DNA of 64,000 nt, from positions 372,001 to 436,000 of the forward strand of contig NZ_JAARLZ010000003.1 in assembly GCF_011759365.1 (NCBI RefSeq). The letters run 5' to 3'. The DNA is from Luteibacter anthropi. Lineage in GTDB: Bacteria; Pseudomonadota; Gammaproteobacteria; Xanthomonadales; Rhodanobacteraceae. A program made the position numbers and the translations under genes. Under the pieces are notes generated by a model. That model did no database searches. It was not told the DNA's origin and saw only the letters and a program-made list of their open reading frames with translations. Positions 14,449 through 22,317 of the stretch are shown in pieces (the first letter of the stretch is position 1; each line of letters begins with the position of its first letter).

Positions 14449-16638
14449 ATGTCGGGGAAACAGCCCGTCGAAGTCCTGTTGCGCCCAGCGGTGGAGCTAT
14501 ACACCGTCGCGGCATGTGCGGGCGCCGCGTTTCTGTCCCTGGTGGCCCCGTGGTCGCTCGCGCTGAGCCCAGCCATGGGCGTCGGTGCCGCACTGGCGTT
14601 CGGCGCCTATGGCGCGATCCGCTACCGCGATGCGCGGGTGATCCTGCGCTACCGCCGCAACATCCGGCGCCTGCCGCGCTACGTGATGACGAGCAGGGAC
14701 GTGCCGGTCAGCCAGCAGCGCCTGTTCGTGGGGCGCGGTTTCCTGTGGGAACAGAAGCACACCCACAGGCTGATGCAGACGTACCGGCCGGAATTTCGCC
14801 GCTACGTCGAGCCAACACCGGCATACCGGCTGGCGCGACGCCTGGAGGAGCGGCTGGAGTTCGCACCGTTTCCACTGTCTCGCCTCGTACGGCTCACGGG
14901 CTGGGATGTGTCATTCAACCCCGTGCGGCCACTGCCACCGGTAGGCGGCCTGCCGCGATTGCACGGCATCGAACCCGACGAGGTCGACGTCAGCCTGCCA
15001 CTGGGTGAGCGCGTCGGCCATTCGCTGGTGCTGGGCACCACGCGCGTGGGGAAGACGCGGCTGGCCGAGTTGTTCGTCACCCAGGACATCCGTCGCACGA
15101 ATGCAGACGGTGAGCATGAGGTCGTGATCGTCATCGACCCCAAGGGCGACGCGGATCTCTTGAAACGCATGTACGTCGAAGCCAAGCGAGCGGGTCGCGA
15201 GGGCGAGTTCTACGTCTTTCACCTCGGCTGGCCCGAGTTCTCTGCACGCTACAACGCGGTGGGGCGCTTCGGACGCATCAGTGAAGTCGCCACGCGCATT
15301 GCCGGGCAACTCTCCGGCGAGGGCAACAGTGCAGCGTTCCGCGAGTTCGCATGGCGCTTCGTCAACATCATTGCGCGCGCATTGGTGGAACTGGGGCAGC
15401 GCCCGGACTACATGCTGATCCAGCGGCACGTAATCAACATCGACGCGCTGTTCATGGAGTACGCCCAACACTACTTCGCCAAGACCGAGCCCAAGACCTG
15501 GGAGGTGATCGTCCAGATCGAGGCCAAGCTCAACGAGAAGAACATCCCAAGGAACATGATCGGGCGCGAGAAGCGTGTGGTGGCGCTGGAGCAATACCTC
15601 TCCCAGGCGCGCAACTACGACCCTGTGCTCGATGGCCTGCGCTCGGCGGTGCGCTACGACAAGACCTACTTCGACAAGATCGTTGCATCGCTGCTGCCGC
15701 TGCTGGAAAAGCTCACCAGCGGCAAGATCGCCCAACTCCTGGCGCCGAATTACTCCGACCTGTCTGACGCGCGCCCGATCTTCGACTGGATGCAAGTCAT
15801 CAGGAAGCGCGCCGTGGTCTATGTCGGCCTGGATGCGCTGTCGGATGCTGAAGTCGCCGCGGCGGTCGGCAACTCCATGTTCTCCGACCTGGTGTCGGTA
15901 GCCGGGCACATCTACAAGCACGGGATCGACGACGGCCTGCCGGGTGCCTCGGCTGGCACGCGCATTCCCATCAACGTCCATGCCGACGAGTTCAACGAAC
16001 TGATGGGCGACGAGTTCATCCCCCTTATCAACAAGGGCGGCGGTGCCGGGCTGCAGGTGACCGCGTATACGCAGACGCTCTCGGACATCGAGGCCCGCAT
16101 CGGCAACCGCGCGAAGGCCGGCCAGGTGATCGGCAACTTCAACAACCTGTTCATGCTGCGGGTTCGGGAAACCGCCACCGCGGAATTGTTGACCCGTCAA
16201 TTGCCCAAGGTGGAGGTCTATACCACCACCATCGTCTCCGGCGCGACCGATGCCTCGGACATCCGCGGGACGACGGACTTCACCAGCAACACGCAAGACC
16301 GCATCAGCATGTCGAGCGTGCCGATGATCGAGCCATCCCACGTCGTCGGCCTGCCCAAAGGCCAATGCTTCGCGCTGCTGCAGGGTGGTCAGCTCTGGAA
16401 GGTCCGGATGCCACTGCCAGCGCCTGACCCCGATGAAGTGATGCCGGCGGACTTGCAGCAACTGGCTGGGTACATGCGTCAGAGCTACAGCGAGGCCACG
16501 CAATGGTGGGAGTTCACCAGTTCCCCAGCCTTGCAGGAGGCTGCCTTGCCCGACGACCTGCTGGATGACGCCGCTCCGGCCGAGCCTGACGCGGTGGCCA
16601 CCGGCGCCGACGACAGCACCGGCGAGGCCGCACCATGA
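14449..16638 (+). CDS. traD: Conjugative coupling protein TraD (SXT/TOL subfamily, TIGR03743)
   Basis: This 729-residue protein is the type IV coupling ATPase that links the relaxosome to the secretion channel. It has two N-terminal membrane segments (about 15-60), Walker A GTTRVGKT at 196-203, Walker B VVIVIDPKGDAD at about 225-236, and a C-terminal motor core with HADEFNELMGDEFIPLINKG. The Asp/Ala-rich tail follows residue 690. The start ATG at 14449 lies 4 bases after the previous stop. Inner membrane. Confidence 0.93.
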   Translation: MSGKQPVEVLLRPAVELYTVAACAGAAFLSLVAPWSLALSPAMGVGAALAFGAYGAIRYRDARVILRYRRNIRRLPRYVMTSRDVPVSQQRLFVGRGFLWEQKHTHRLMQTYRPEFRRYVEPTPAYRLARRLEERLEFAPFPLSRLVRLTGWDVSFNPVRPLPPVGGLPRLHGIEPDEVDVSLPLGERVGHSLVLGTTRVGKTRLAELFVTQDIRRTNADGEHEVVIVIDPKGDADLLKRMYVEAKRAGREGEFYVFHLGWPEFSARYNAVGRFGRISEVATRIAGQLSGEGNSAAFREFAWRFVNIIARALVELGQRPDYMLIQRHVINIDALFMEYAQHYFAKTEPKTWEVIVQIEAKLNEKNIPRNMIGREKRVVALEQYLSQARNYDPVLDGLRSAVRYDKTYFDKIVASLLPLLEKLTSGKIAQLLAPNYSDLSDARPIFDWMQVIRKRAVVYVGLDALSDAEVAAAVGNSMFSDLVSVAGHIYKHGIDDGLPGASAGTRIPINVHADEFNELMGDEFIPLINKGGGAGLQVTAYTQTLSDIEARIGNRAKAGQVIGNFNNLFMLRVRETATAELLTRQLPKVEVYTTTIVSGATDASDIRGTTDFTSNTQDRISMSSVPMIEPSHVVGLPKGQCFALLQGGQLWKVRMPLPAPDPDEVMPADLQQLAGYMRQSYSEATQWWEFTSSPALQEAALPDDLLDDAAPAEPDAVATGADDSTGEAAP

Positions 16639-17384
16639 AGGATGCCGCCTCGACCGCGCAGGGGGAGCAGAACCAGCGCCAGGGGCTGATCGTCGGCACC
16701 ATCACCTTGCCGTTCAGGCTGCTCGGGGTGCTGATCGGTTCGCTGCTGTTCTCGATCGTGGTGGAGTGCGTCGGCATGCACCTGTTCTGGAAGGACCAGG
16801 GCTGGCGCCACTCCCAGCAGATGCTGCAGTACGAACTCGGGCACCTGTCGAACCACTTCACGCGCAGCGTGGTGGTGCAGGAGCCCGGGCGCACGGCGCA
16901 CGAGCTGGTGGATACCGGGTACGGGTGGGTGTTCGTGCGCTCGGGGTTGCTGGAGCGCATGAGCCAGACCGCCGAGCGCGCCCGTGCGCCCAGCCGCGAG
17001 CCGACGCGCAACTTCCGCTATTACATCAGCCAGGCCTATGTCTGGGCCGAGAGCTACCTGATCGCCGCGGCCTTCACGACGCTCACGTTCCTCGTGCGCC
17101 TGCTGGTCCTGGTGCTCACGCTGCCGCTGATCCTCACTGCGGCATTCGTCGGCCTGATCGACGGCCTGGTGCGGCGGGACGTGCGGCGGTTCGGCGCGGG
17201 CCGGGAATCCGGCTTCATCTACCACCGCGCGAAAGCGAGCCTGATGCCGCTGGCCGTGCTGCCCTGGATCACCTACCTCGCGCTGCCGATCTCGGTGCAT
17301 CCGCTGCTGATCCTGCTGCCCAGCGCAGCCTTGCTGGGACTGGCCGTGAGCCTGACCGCGGGCAGCTTCAAAAAGTACCTCTAG
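16635..17384 (+). CDS. TIGR03747 family ICE inner-membrane protein
   Basis: This 249-residue protein has four to five hydrophobic segments (about 20-40, 140-165, 205-225, 228-245) and the FKKYL C-terminus usual for TIGR03747 (PFL_4697-like). It overlaps traD by 4 bases, so translation is coupled. It is an inner-membrane part of the MPF-G conjugation system with unknown detailed role. Confidence 0.88.
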   Translation: MKDAASTAQGEQNQRQGLIVGTITLPFRLLGVLIGSLLFSIVVECVGMHLFWKDQGWRHSQQMLQYELGHLSNHFTRSVVVQEPGRTAHELVDTGYGWVFVRSGLLERMSQTAERARAPSREPTRNFRYYISQAYVWAESYLIAAAFTTLTFLVRLLVLVLTLPLILTAAFVGLIDGLVRRDVRRFGAGRESGFIYHRAKASLMPLAVLPWITYLALPISVHPLLILLPSAALLGLAVSLTAGSFKKYL

Positions 17385-17482
17385 GCCATCAATCCGGTCG
17401 CTTCCGGGTTCCTATTGTTTGCGGCCTGAAACAGCCCTGATCTCCACGATCAACCCATTGCTGATCACACAGGAATGGCGCG

Positions 17483-17866
17483 ATGTTGGCTTCGATCTGG
17501 CTGCGCGCCGCGCATCGCGGCGTGCCCACTTTTCTCGTGACGGCCCTCGTGCTGGGCCGGTCCCCGATGGCCTTGGCCGAGTCCCCGGCGCAGCGCCAGG
17601 AGTTGGTCGCCGCGCTGCGCCAGCTCGACGCGCTGGAACGCACCGTCGCGGACAGCGCCGCGCATACCCCCATCACACCGGGCGAGCGCTACCACTTCGA
17701 TTACCCGCGGCTCCAGGCTGACTTGGCGCGCGTGCGCGCCGGCATCCAATTTCACCTGACGCCATCGCGCGCTCAACCGCGCGCCCCCTCCGAACTGGCC
17801 GGCGAATACCGCACCGAACGGGCGACCGAGCCGCTGCCGGCGACGACTGCGGAGGGCAAGCAATGA
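17483..17866 (+). CDS. RAQPRD family ICE protein (TIGR01690)
   Basis: This 127-residue secreted protein has a signal peptide ending near ALAES (about residue 33) and a helical periplasmic part. The family-naming motif near the C-terminus reads SRAQPRAPSELAGEYR, here RAQPRA rather than RAQPRD. It lies 98 bases after the TIGR03747 gene and overlaps the next ATG by 4 bases. The family occurs only in these conjugation operons; function unknown. Confidence 0.88.
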   Translation: MLASIWLRAAHRGVPTFLVTALVLGRSPMALAESPAQRQELVAALRQLDALERTVADSAAHTPITPGERYHFDYPRLQADLARVRAGIQFHLTPSRAQPRAPSELAGEYRTERATEPLPATTAEGKQ

Positions 17867-18096
17867 ACGGCGCCCAGGTCTCGGCATTTCAAGCCAACAG
17901 CGGTATCGCGCCTTCCGCGATGGCGACCGTTCTGGTCGGCGTCGTGTTCGCGGTCCTGCTCGTGTGGGGCGTCTGGGCCATCCGAACGGCCTACGTGGGG
18001 TGGTCCGAGAGCCGCCTCAACCAGCGCCAGTTCCTCGGCGTCTGCATCCGCTTCGTCGCGATGTACCTCGTCCTGAGTTTCTTCCTTCTGTCCTGA
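17863..18096 (+). CDS. TIGR03758 family small ICE membrane protein
   Basis: This 77-residue protein has two membrane segments (about 18-42 and 59-75) and matches TIGR03758 (PFL_4701-like). Its small size, position before the TIGR03745 protein and topology suit a pilin-like or channel subunit, but that is inference. Overlaps the previous gene by 4 bases. Confidence 0.87.
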   Translation: MNGAQVSAFQANSGIAPSAMATVLVGVVFAVLLVWGVWAIRTAYVGWSESRLNQRQFLGVCIRFVAMYLVLSFFLLS

Positions 18097-18112
18097 CCTG
18101 AAAGGCCCGACC

Positions 18113-18472
18113 ATGCACAACCGCAACCTCACTTCCCGTTTTGCCCAGCGCGCCGCCGTGGCCCTGGGCGCCGCCGCGCTGCCGGCGCTGTCGTTCGCGC
18201 AAGGTCTGCCGCAATTGGAGAACCCCACGCGCGGCACCGGCAACGGCATCATGGAGACGATCCGCAACTACGGCTACGACATCATCATGCTCGTGGCCCT
18301 GCTGGTGGTGGCGTCGATGTTCATCGGCGTCTGCTACCACGCCTACGGGACCTACGCGGAGATCCACACCGGCCGCAAGACGTGGGGCCAGTTCGGCCTC
18401 ACGGTCGCTATCGGCGCCGTGCTGCTTGTGATCGGCATCTGGCTGCTCACCGAAGCCACCGGCATCCTGTAA
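18113..18472 (+). CDS. TIGR03745 family ICE membrane protein, pilin-like
   Basis: This 119-residue protein has a signal peptide (cleaved near LSFAQG, about residue 28) and two membrane segments (about 55-75 and 97-113), with GNGIMETIRNYGYDIIMLV between. The architecture is like VirB2/TraA pilins, and TIGR03745 is the conserved family at this place. It could be the conjugative pilin; that is not proven by sequence alone. Confidence 0.88.
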   Translation: MHNRNLTSRFAQRAAVALGAAALPALSFAQGLPQLENPTRGTGNGIMETIRNYGYDIIMLVALLVVASMFIGVCYHAYGTYAEIHTGRKTWGQFGLTVAIGAVLLVIGIWLLTEATGIL

Positions 18473-18483
18473 GCGAGGCCGGT

Positions 18484-18882
18484 ATGTCCGAGCAGCAGCA
18501 CGTCCGTGCGGACGGAACGGTCACCTTCCTTCCGCACCGGCTCAACCGCCATCCCGTTGTGGTGCGCGGCCTCACCGCTGACGAACTCTGGATTTGCTGC
18601 GGCCTGTCCGGTGCCGCCGGCCTGCTGGTCGGCGCGCCGCTGTCCTGGGTGTTCCGCACGATCGCGCTGGCGCCGACCTTCGTCGTCCTGGGCGTGGCGC
18701 TCGGCGTCTTCATCGGCGGCGGCATCCTGCGCCGCCTCAAGCGTGGGCGTCCCGACACCTGGCTGTATCGGCAACTGCAATGGCGCATCGCCACGCGCCA
18801 TCCGCTGATGGCCGGCTGGGTGGGTGGCCATGTGCTGATCTCGCGCTCGGGCTTCTGGTCCACCCGCAGGAGCATGCGATGA
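18484..18882 (+). CDS. TIGR03750 family conjugal transfer protein (TraL/VirB3-like)
   Basis: This 132-residue protein has two central membrane segments (about 38-80) after an N-terminal FLPHRLNRHPVVVRGLT segment. TIGR03750 proteins occupy the TraL/VirB3 place next to the pilin-like protein. ATG at 18484 is 11 bases after the previous stop. Its stop overlaps the next ATG by 4 bases. Confidence 0.87.
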   Translation: MSEQQHVRADGTVTFLPHRLNRHPVVVRGLTADELWICCGLSGAAGLLVGAPLSWVFRTIALAPTFVVLGVALGVFIGGGILRRLKRGRPDTWLYRQLQWRIATRHPLMAGWVGGHVLISRSGFWSTRRSMR

Positions 18883-19571
18883 GCCGCTTCAAAAACGAGA
18901 TCACCCACCTGCAGGCGCACATCAAGACCTTGCGGCTGGCCGCGGGCGCGCTGGTCGTCGTCGCCCTGGTCATGGGCGGCGGCTGGTGGAGCGCGCCGCG
19001 CGACCTGACCATCCACGTCCCGCCCGACCTGCGCTCTGGCAGTACCCGCAAGTGGTGGGAAGTGCCGCCCGAATCGGTCTATGCGTTCACGTTCTACGTG
19101 TTCCAGACGCTGAACCGCTGGCCAACCAATGGCGAGGAAGACTACTCGCGCAACCTCCACACGCTCTCGCCGTACCTCACCCCGTCCTGCCAGGCCTTCC
19201 TGCGGGCGGACTATGACTACCGCCGCTCCACGGGCGAGCTGCGTCAGCGCGTGCGCGGCATCTACGAGATTCCCGGCCGCGGCTATGGCGACGACCCCAC
19301 GGCGCGCGTGCGCACCGTGTCCGATCGCGACTGGGTGGTGACGCTGGACATCACGGCGGACGAGTACTACGGCGCCGAGCAGGTCAAGCGCGCCCTGGTG
19401 CGCTATCCGATCAAGGTCACGCGGGTGGACGTCGATCCCGCCCGTAACCCGTTCGGCCTGGCGCTGGACTGCTACGACGGCGCGCCCCAGCGCATCAGTG
19501 CACCGGAGCCGACGCGCCCGGCGCCGAGTGGCCTGTCTCCGCAAGCGCCTCAAGGAGGAAACACCCCATGA
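18879..19571 (+). CDS. TIGR03746 (PFL_4703) family ICE protein, VirB8/TraE-like
   Basis: This 230-residue protein has one N-terminal membrane anchor (about 21-38) and a periplasmic domain with DLTIHVPPDLRSGSTRKWWE and VYAFTFYVFQTLNRWP. This is the bitopic layout of VirB8/TraE proteins, and it matches PFL_4703. It would sit in the inner membrane and contact the core complex. Overlaps both neighbours by 4 bases. Confidence 0.88.
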   Translation: MSRFKNEITHLQAHIKTLRLAAGALVVVALVMGGGWWSAPRDLTIHVPPDLRSGSTRKWWEVPPESVYAFTFYVFQTLNRWPTNGEEDYSRNLHTLSPYLTPSCQAFLRADYDYRRSTGELRQRVRGIYEIPGRGYGDDPTARVRTVSDRDWVVTLDITADEYYGAEQVKRALVRYPIKVTRVDVDPARNPFGLALDCYDGAPQRISAPEPTRPAPSGLSPQAPQGGNTP

Positions 19572-20479
19572 AGCACCCTGTACTCGCGCTGCTGGGGCTA
19601 CTGGCCGTGGCCGCGGCACCCGTCGCCCATGCAGTGGAAATCCTGCGCTGGGAACGCATGCCACTGGCAGTGCCGCTGAAGGTCGGTCAGGAACGCATCG
19701 TGTTCATCGACCGCAACGTGCGCGTGGGCGTGCCCGCGGGCGTGGGCGAACGCCTGCGCGTGCAGAGTGCGGGGGGCGCGGTGTACCTGCGCGCCAGCGA
19801 GCCGATCGAGCCCACGCGGTTGCAACTGCAGGACGCCGACACGGGCGCGCTGATCCTGCTGGACATCGCAGCCGAACCACCCAAGGACGGGGAAGCCGAG
19901 CTGGAGCCGGTGCGCATCGTCGAGGGTGACAGCGCACCGGGACGCTATGGCGAGCAGGCCGACAGTGCCGAGGCCCCGGCACGCGCCCAGGGCCAAGCAG
20001 GTGCGCGGACCGCGCGGCGCGAAACTCCGGTCCCTGTCGTGCTGACGCGCTTCGCCGCGCAGAACCTCTACGCACCGCTGCGCACCGTCGAGCCGCTTCC
20101 GGGCGTCATGCGGGTCAACCTGCCCCGCGACCTCGACCTGGACACACTGATGCCAACGCTGCCCGTGCGCGCGGTCGCACTCGCGTCGTGGCGCCTGGAG
20201 GACCAGTGGGTCACTGCCGTGCGCCTAACCAACGGCAGCGGCGGCTGGATCACGCTCGACCCGCGCGTGCTGCAAGGCGATTTCCTCACCGCCACCTTCC
20301 AGCACGAGGCGCTGGGCCCGCGCGGCACGCCCGAGGACACGACCGTCCTGTACCTGGTCACGCGCGGCCGCGGTCTCGCGCAGTCGCTGCTGCCGGCGAT
20401 TCACCGCTTCGACCCGGCCGTGCATCTGCCGCAGCCGGACGGCGACGAGAACGTCGAGGAGGCCCGCCATGCGCAGTAA
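19568..20479 (+). CDS. TIGR03749 family ICE protein (TraK/VirB9-like)
   Basis: This 303-residue secreted protein has a signal peptide (VAAAPVAHAVEIL cleavage region, about residue 21) and a beta-rich N-terminal domain (residues 25-110) with the WERMPLAVPLKVGQERIVFI pattern, as in TraK/VirB9 proteins. A disordered segment (about 120-155) separates the C-terminal domain. It is probably part of the outer-membrane core complex. The AAGGAGG site lies before the ATG; its end overlaps the next gene by 11 bases. Confidence 0.88.
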   Translation: MKHPVLALLGLLAVAAAPVAHAVEILRWERMPLAVPLKVGQERIVFIDRNVRVGVPAGVGERLRVQSAGGAVYLRASEPIEPTRLQLQDADTGALILLDIAAEPPKDGEAELEPVRIVEGDSAPGRYGEQADSAEAPARAQGQAGARTARRETPVPVVLTRFAAQNLYAPLRTVEPLPGVMRVNLPRDLDLDTLMPTLPVRAVALASWRLEDQWVTAVRLTNGSGGWITLDPRVLQGDFLTATFQHEALGPRGTPEDTTVLYLVTRGRGLAQSLLPAIHRFDPAVHLPQPDGDENVEEARHAQ

Positions 20480-21887
20480 CGGCCTGCTCAAGTGGCTGAT
20501 GATCCCTGTCGCCATCCTGGTGCTGTTCGTCGGTATCCGGCTGTTCTCGGGTGGCGGCAGCACGGCGCCACCCGCGGCGGACAACGGCGCCCAGCTCACG
20601 CCCGAGGAAATGAAGGCGCTGGGCATCGAAGGCGACACCCCGCGCGACACCGTGGCGACGCTCGTTGCCCAAGTGAAGCAGTTGCGCACCGAGCTTCAGA
20701 CCGCGCTCTCGGACAACAAGTCGCAGCGTGAAGAGAACCAGCGGCTGCGCCAGCGCGAGAACTCCATCGACCAGCGCATCAACTCGGCGCTCGAATCCGA
20801 GCGGTCCAACCTGCGCCGCGACCAGGAGCAGGCGGCCAGCGCGCGCCAGCAGACCGAAGGGCTGCTCGCCGACCTGCAGCGGCGCCTGGACAGCATCGGC
20901 GGGCGCGGCGGCGGCCATGCGGACCTGCCCGTGGGCCTGGGGCTGCAGGGCGGCGACGAGGCCGGCATGGAGGGCGGCGTGCGGTGGGTCGAGCCGGACG
21001 ACGCAAAGCCCGCCGAGGGGCGCAACGGCGGTCGTGGCGCGAGCGGCGGAATGAGCTTCCCCACGAGCTTCGGCCCGGCGCAGAGCACGCTCGAAACCAC
21101 CGCGGAAACCGTGGCGAACGCGGGCGCGCAAGTCGCGGGCGTCAAGACCGCGAAGCCCGTCTATACCGTGCCGACCAACTCCACGCTCATGGGCTCGGTC
21201 GCGATGACGGCGCTGATCGGCCGTGTGCCGATCGACGGCACGGTGAACGATCCCTATCCGTTCAAAGTCCTGGTCGGGCCGGACAACCTGACGGCGAATG
21301 GCATCGACATTCCCGATGTGGCCGGCGCCGTGTTCAGCGGCACCGCCTCGGGCGACTGGACGCTTTCGTGCGTGCGCGGCCAGGTGCGCAGCATCACGTT
21401 CGTGTTCAACGACGGCACGATCCGCACGATCCCCGAAGACCGCGAGGGCAACCAGCAGAATAACCAGCAACGCGACGGCTTGGGATGGATCAGCGACCCG
21501 CACGGCATCCCCTGCGTCAGCGGCGAGCGGCGCAGCAACGCCCAGCAGTACTTGGGCTCGCAGGCCCTGATCACGGCGGCCGGTGCCGGCGTGGCCTCGC
21601 TCATCGAGAGCGACAGCGGCCGCATGTCGTATGTCGGCTCGGACGGCTCCATCGGCACCGTGGGCATCAGCGGCCAGGAGGCGGTCGGCCAGATTCTGGC
21701 GGGCGGCGTGCGGGACATGTCGGCCTGGGTCAACAAGCTCTACGGCCAAGCGTTCGCCGCCGTCTATGTCCAGCCCGGCGCGAAGGTCGCCGTCCACCTC
21801 GAAAAGCCGCTCGCCATCGACTTCGATCCCGAAGGCCGCAAGGTCGATCACCGCACAGGAGAAAGCCATGCTCTCGAACTTGAATAG
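20469..21887 (+). CDS. TIGR03752 family ICE protein (TraB/VirB10-like)
   Basis: This 472-residue protein has one N-terminal membrane segment (about 8-27), a long coiled coil (about 55-140), a Gly-rich linker and a C-terminal beta domain (about 230-450) with GVASLIESDSGRMSYVG. This is the TraB/VirB10 layout, spanning from inner membrane to the outer-membrane pore. Its tail overlaps the lipoprotein gene (start 21868) by 20 bases. Confidence 0.88.
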   Translation: MRSNGLLKWLMIPVAILVLFVGIRLFSGGGSTAPPAADNGAQLTPEEMKALGIEGDTPRDTVATLVAQVKQLRTELQTALSDNKSQREENQRLRQRENSIDQRINSALESERSNLRRDQEQAASARQQTEGLLADLQRRLDSIGGRGGGHADLPVGLGLQGGDEAGMEGGVRWVEPDDAKPAEGRNGGRGASGGMSFPTSFGPAQSTLETTAETVANAGAQVAGVKTAKPVYTVPTNSTLMGSVAMTALIGRVPIDGTVNDPYPFKVLVGPDNLTANGIDIPDVAGAVFSGTASGDWTLSCVRGQVRSITFVFNDGTIRTIPEDREGNQQNNQQRDGLGWISDPHGIPCVSGERRSNAQQYLGSQALITAAGAGVASLIESDSGRMSYVGSDGSIGTVGISGQEAVGQILAGGVRDMSAWVNKLYGQAFAAVYVQPGAKVAVHLEKPLAIDFDPEGRKVDHRTGESHALELE

Positions 21888-22317
21888 CTTGGCCCGTGGC
21901 CTGGCGCTGGTCCTCGCCGTCGCGGCGCTCGCCGGCTGCGCCACCAGCAAGGAAAAGCTGCTGACCCACGGTGACCGCACGATGATGGACATCTGGCAGC
22001 AGGAGGCCGGGGACGGCGGTGGCGCAGCCGGACGGAACGCCGGCGGCCAACTGCTCGATGCGCGCCAGAGCCTGCGTCGGCCGCTGACCGACGCCGATAT
22101 GCAGGCCGCACCTGCCGAGCAGATGCGCTACACGCGCACCGCGCGCAACGAGGTCCATCGCCAGTTCCAGCGCCTGCCCAATCCCGATCTCGTGATGTAC
22201 GTGTACCCGCACCTGGCCGGCACCGATCCCGTGCCGGTGCCCGGCTACACGACCGTCTTCCCGCTGTACCAGCGCATTCAGTACGCGATGCCGGGTGAGC
22301 GCGTGGAGGACTACTGA
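21868..22317 (+). CDS. TIGR03751 family conjugal transfer lipoprotein (TraV/VirB7-like)
   Basis: This 149-residue protein has a lipoprotein signal with lipobox AALAGC (Cys about residue 23) and a C-terminal domain ending HLAGTDPVPVPGYTTVFPLY. TIGR03751 lipoproteins fill the TraV/VirB7 place. The start lies inside the previous gene with an AGGAG site; the stop shares its last base with the next ATG. Confidence 0.88.
   Translation: MLSNLNSLARGLALVLAVAALAGCATSKEKLLTHGDRTMMDIWQQEAGDGGGAAGRNAGGQLLDARQSLRRPLTDADMQAAPAEQMRYTRTARNEVHRQFQRLPNPDLVMYVYPHLAGTDPVPVPGYTTVFPLYQRIQYAMPGERVEDY

Noticed and set aside
14911..16503. 530-codon open frame antisense to traD
   Set aside because: Shadow of a certain gene in GC-rich DNA.
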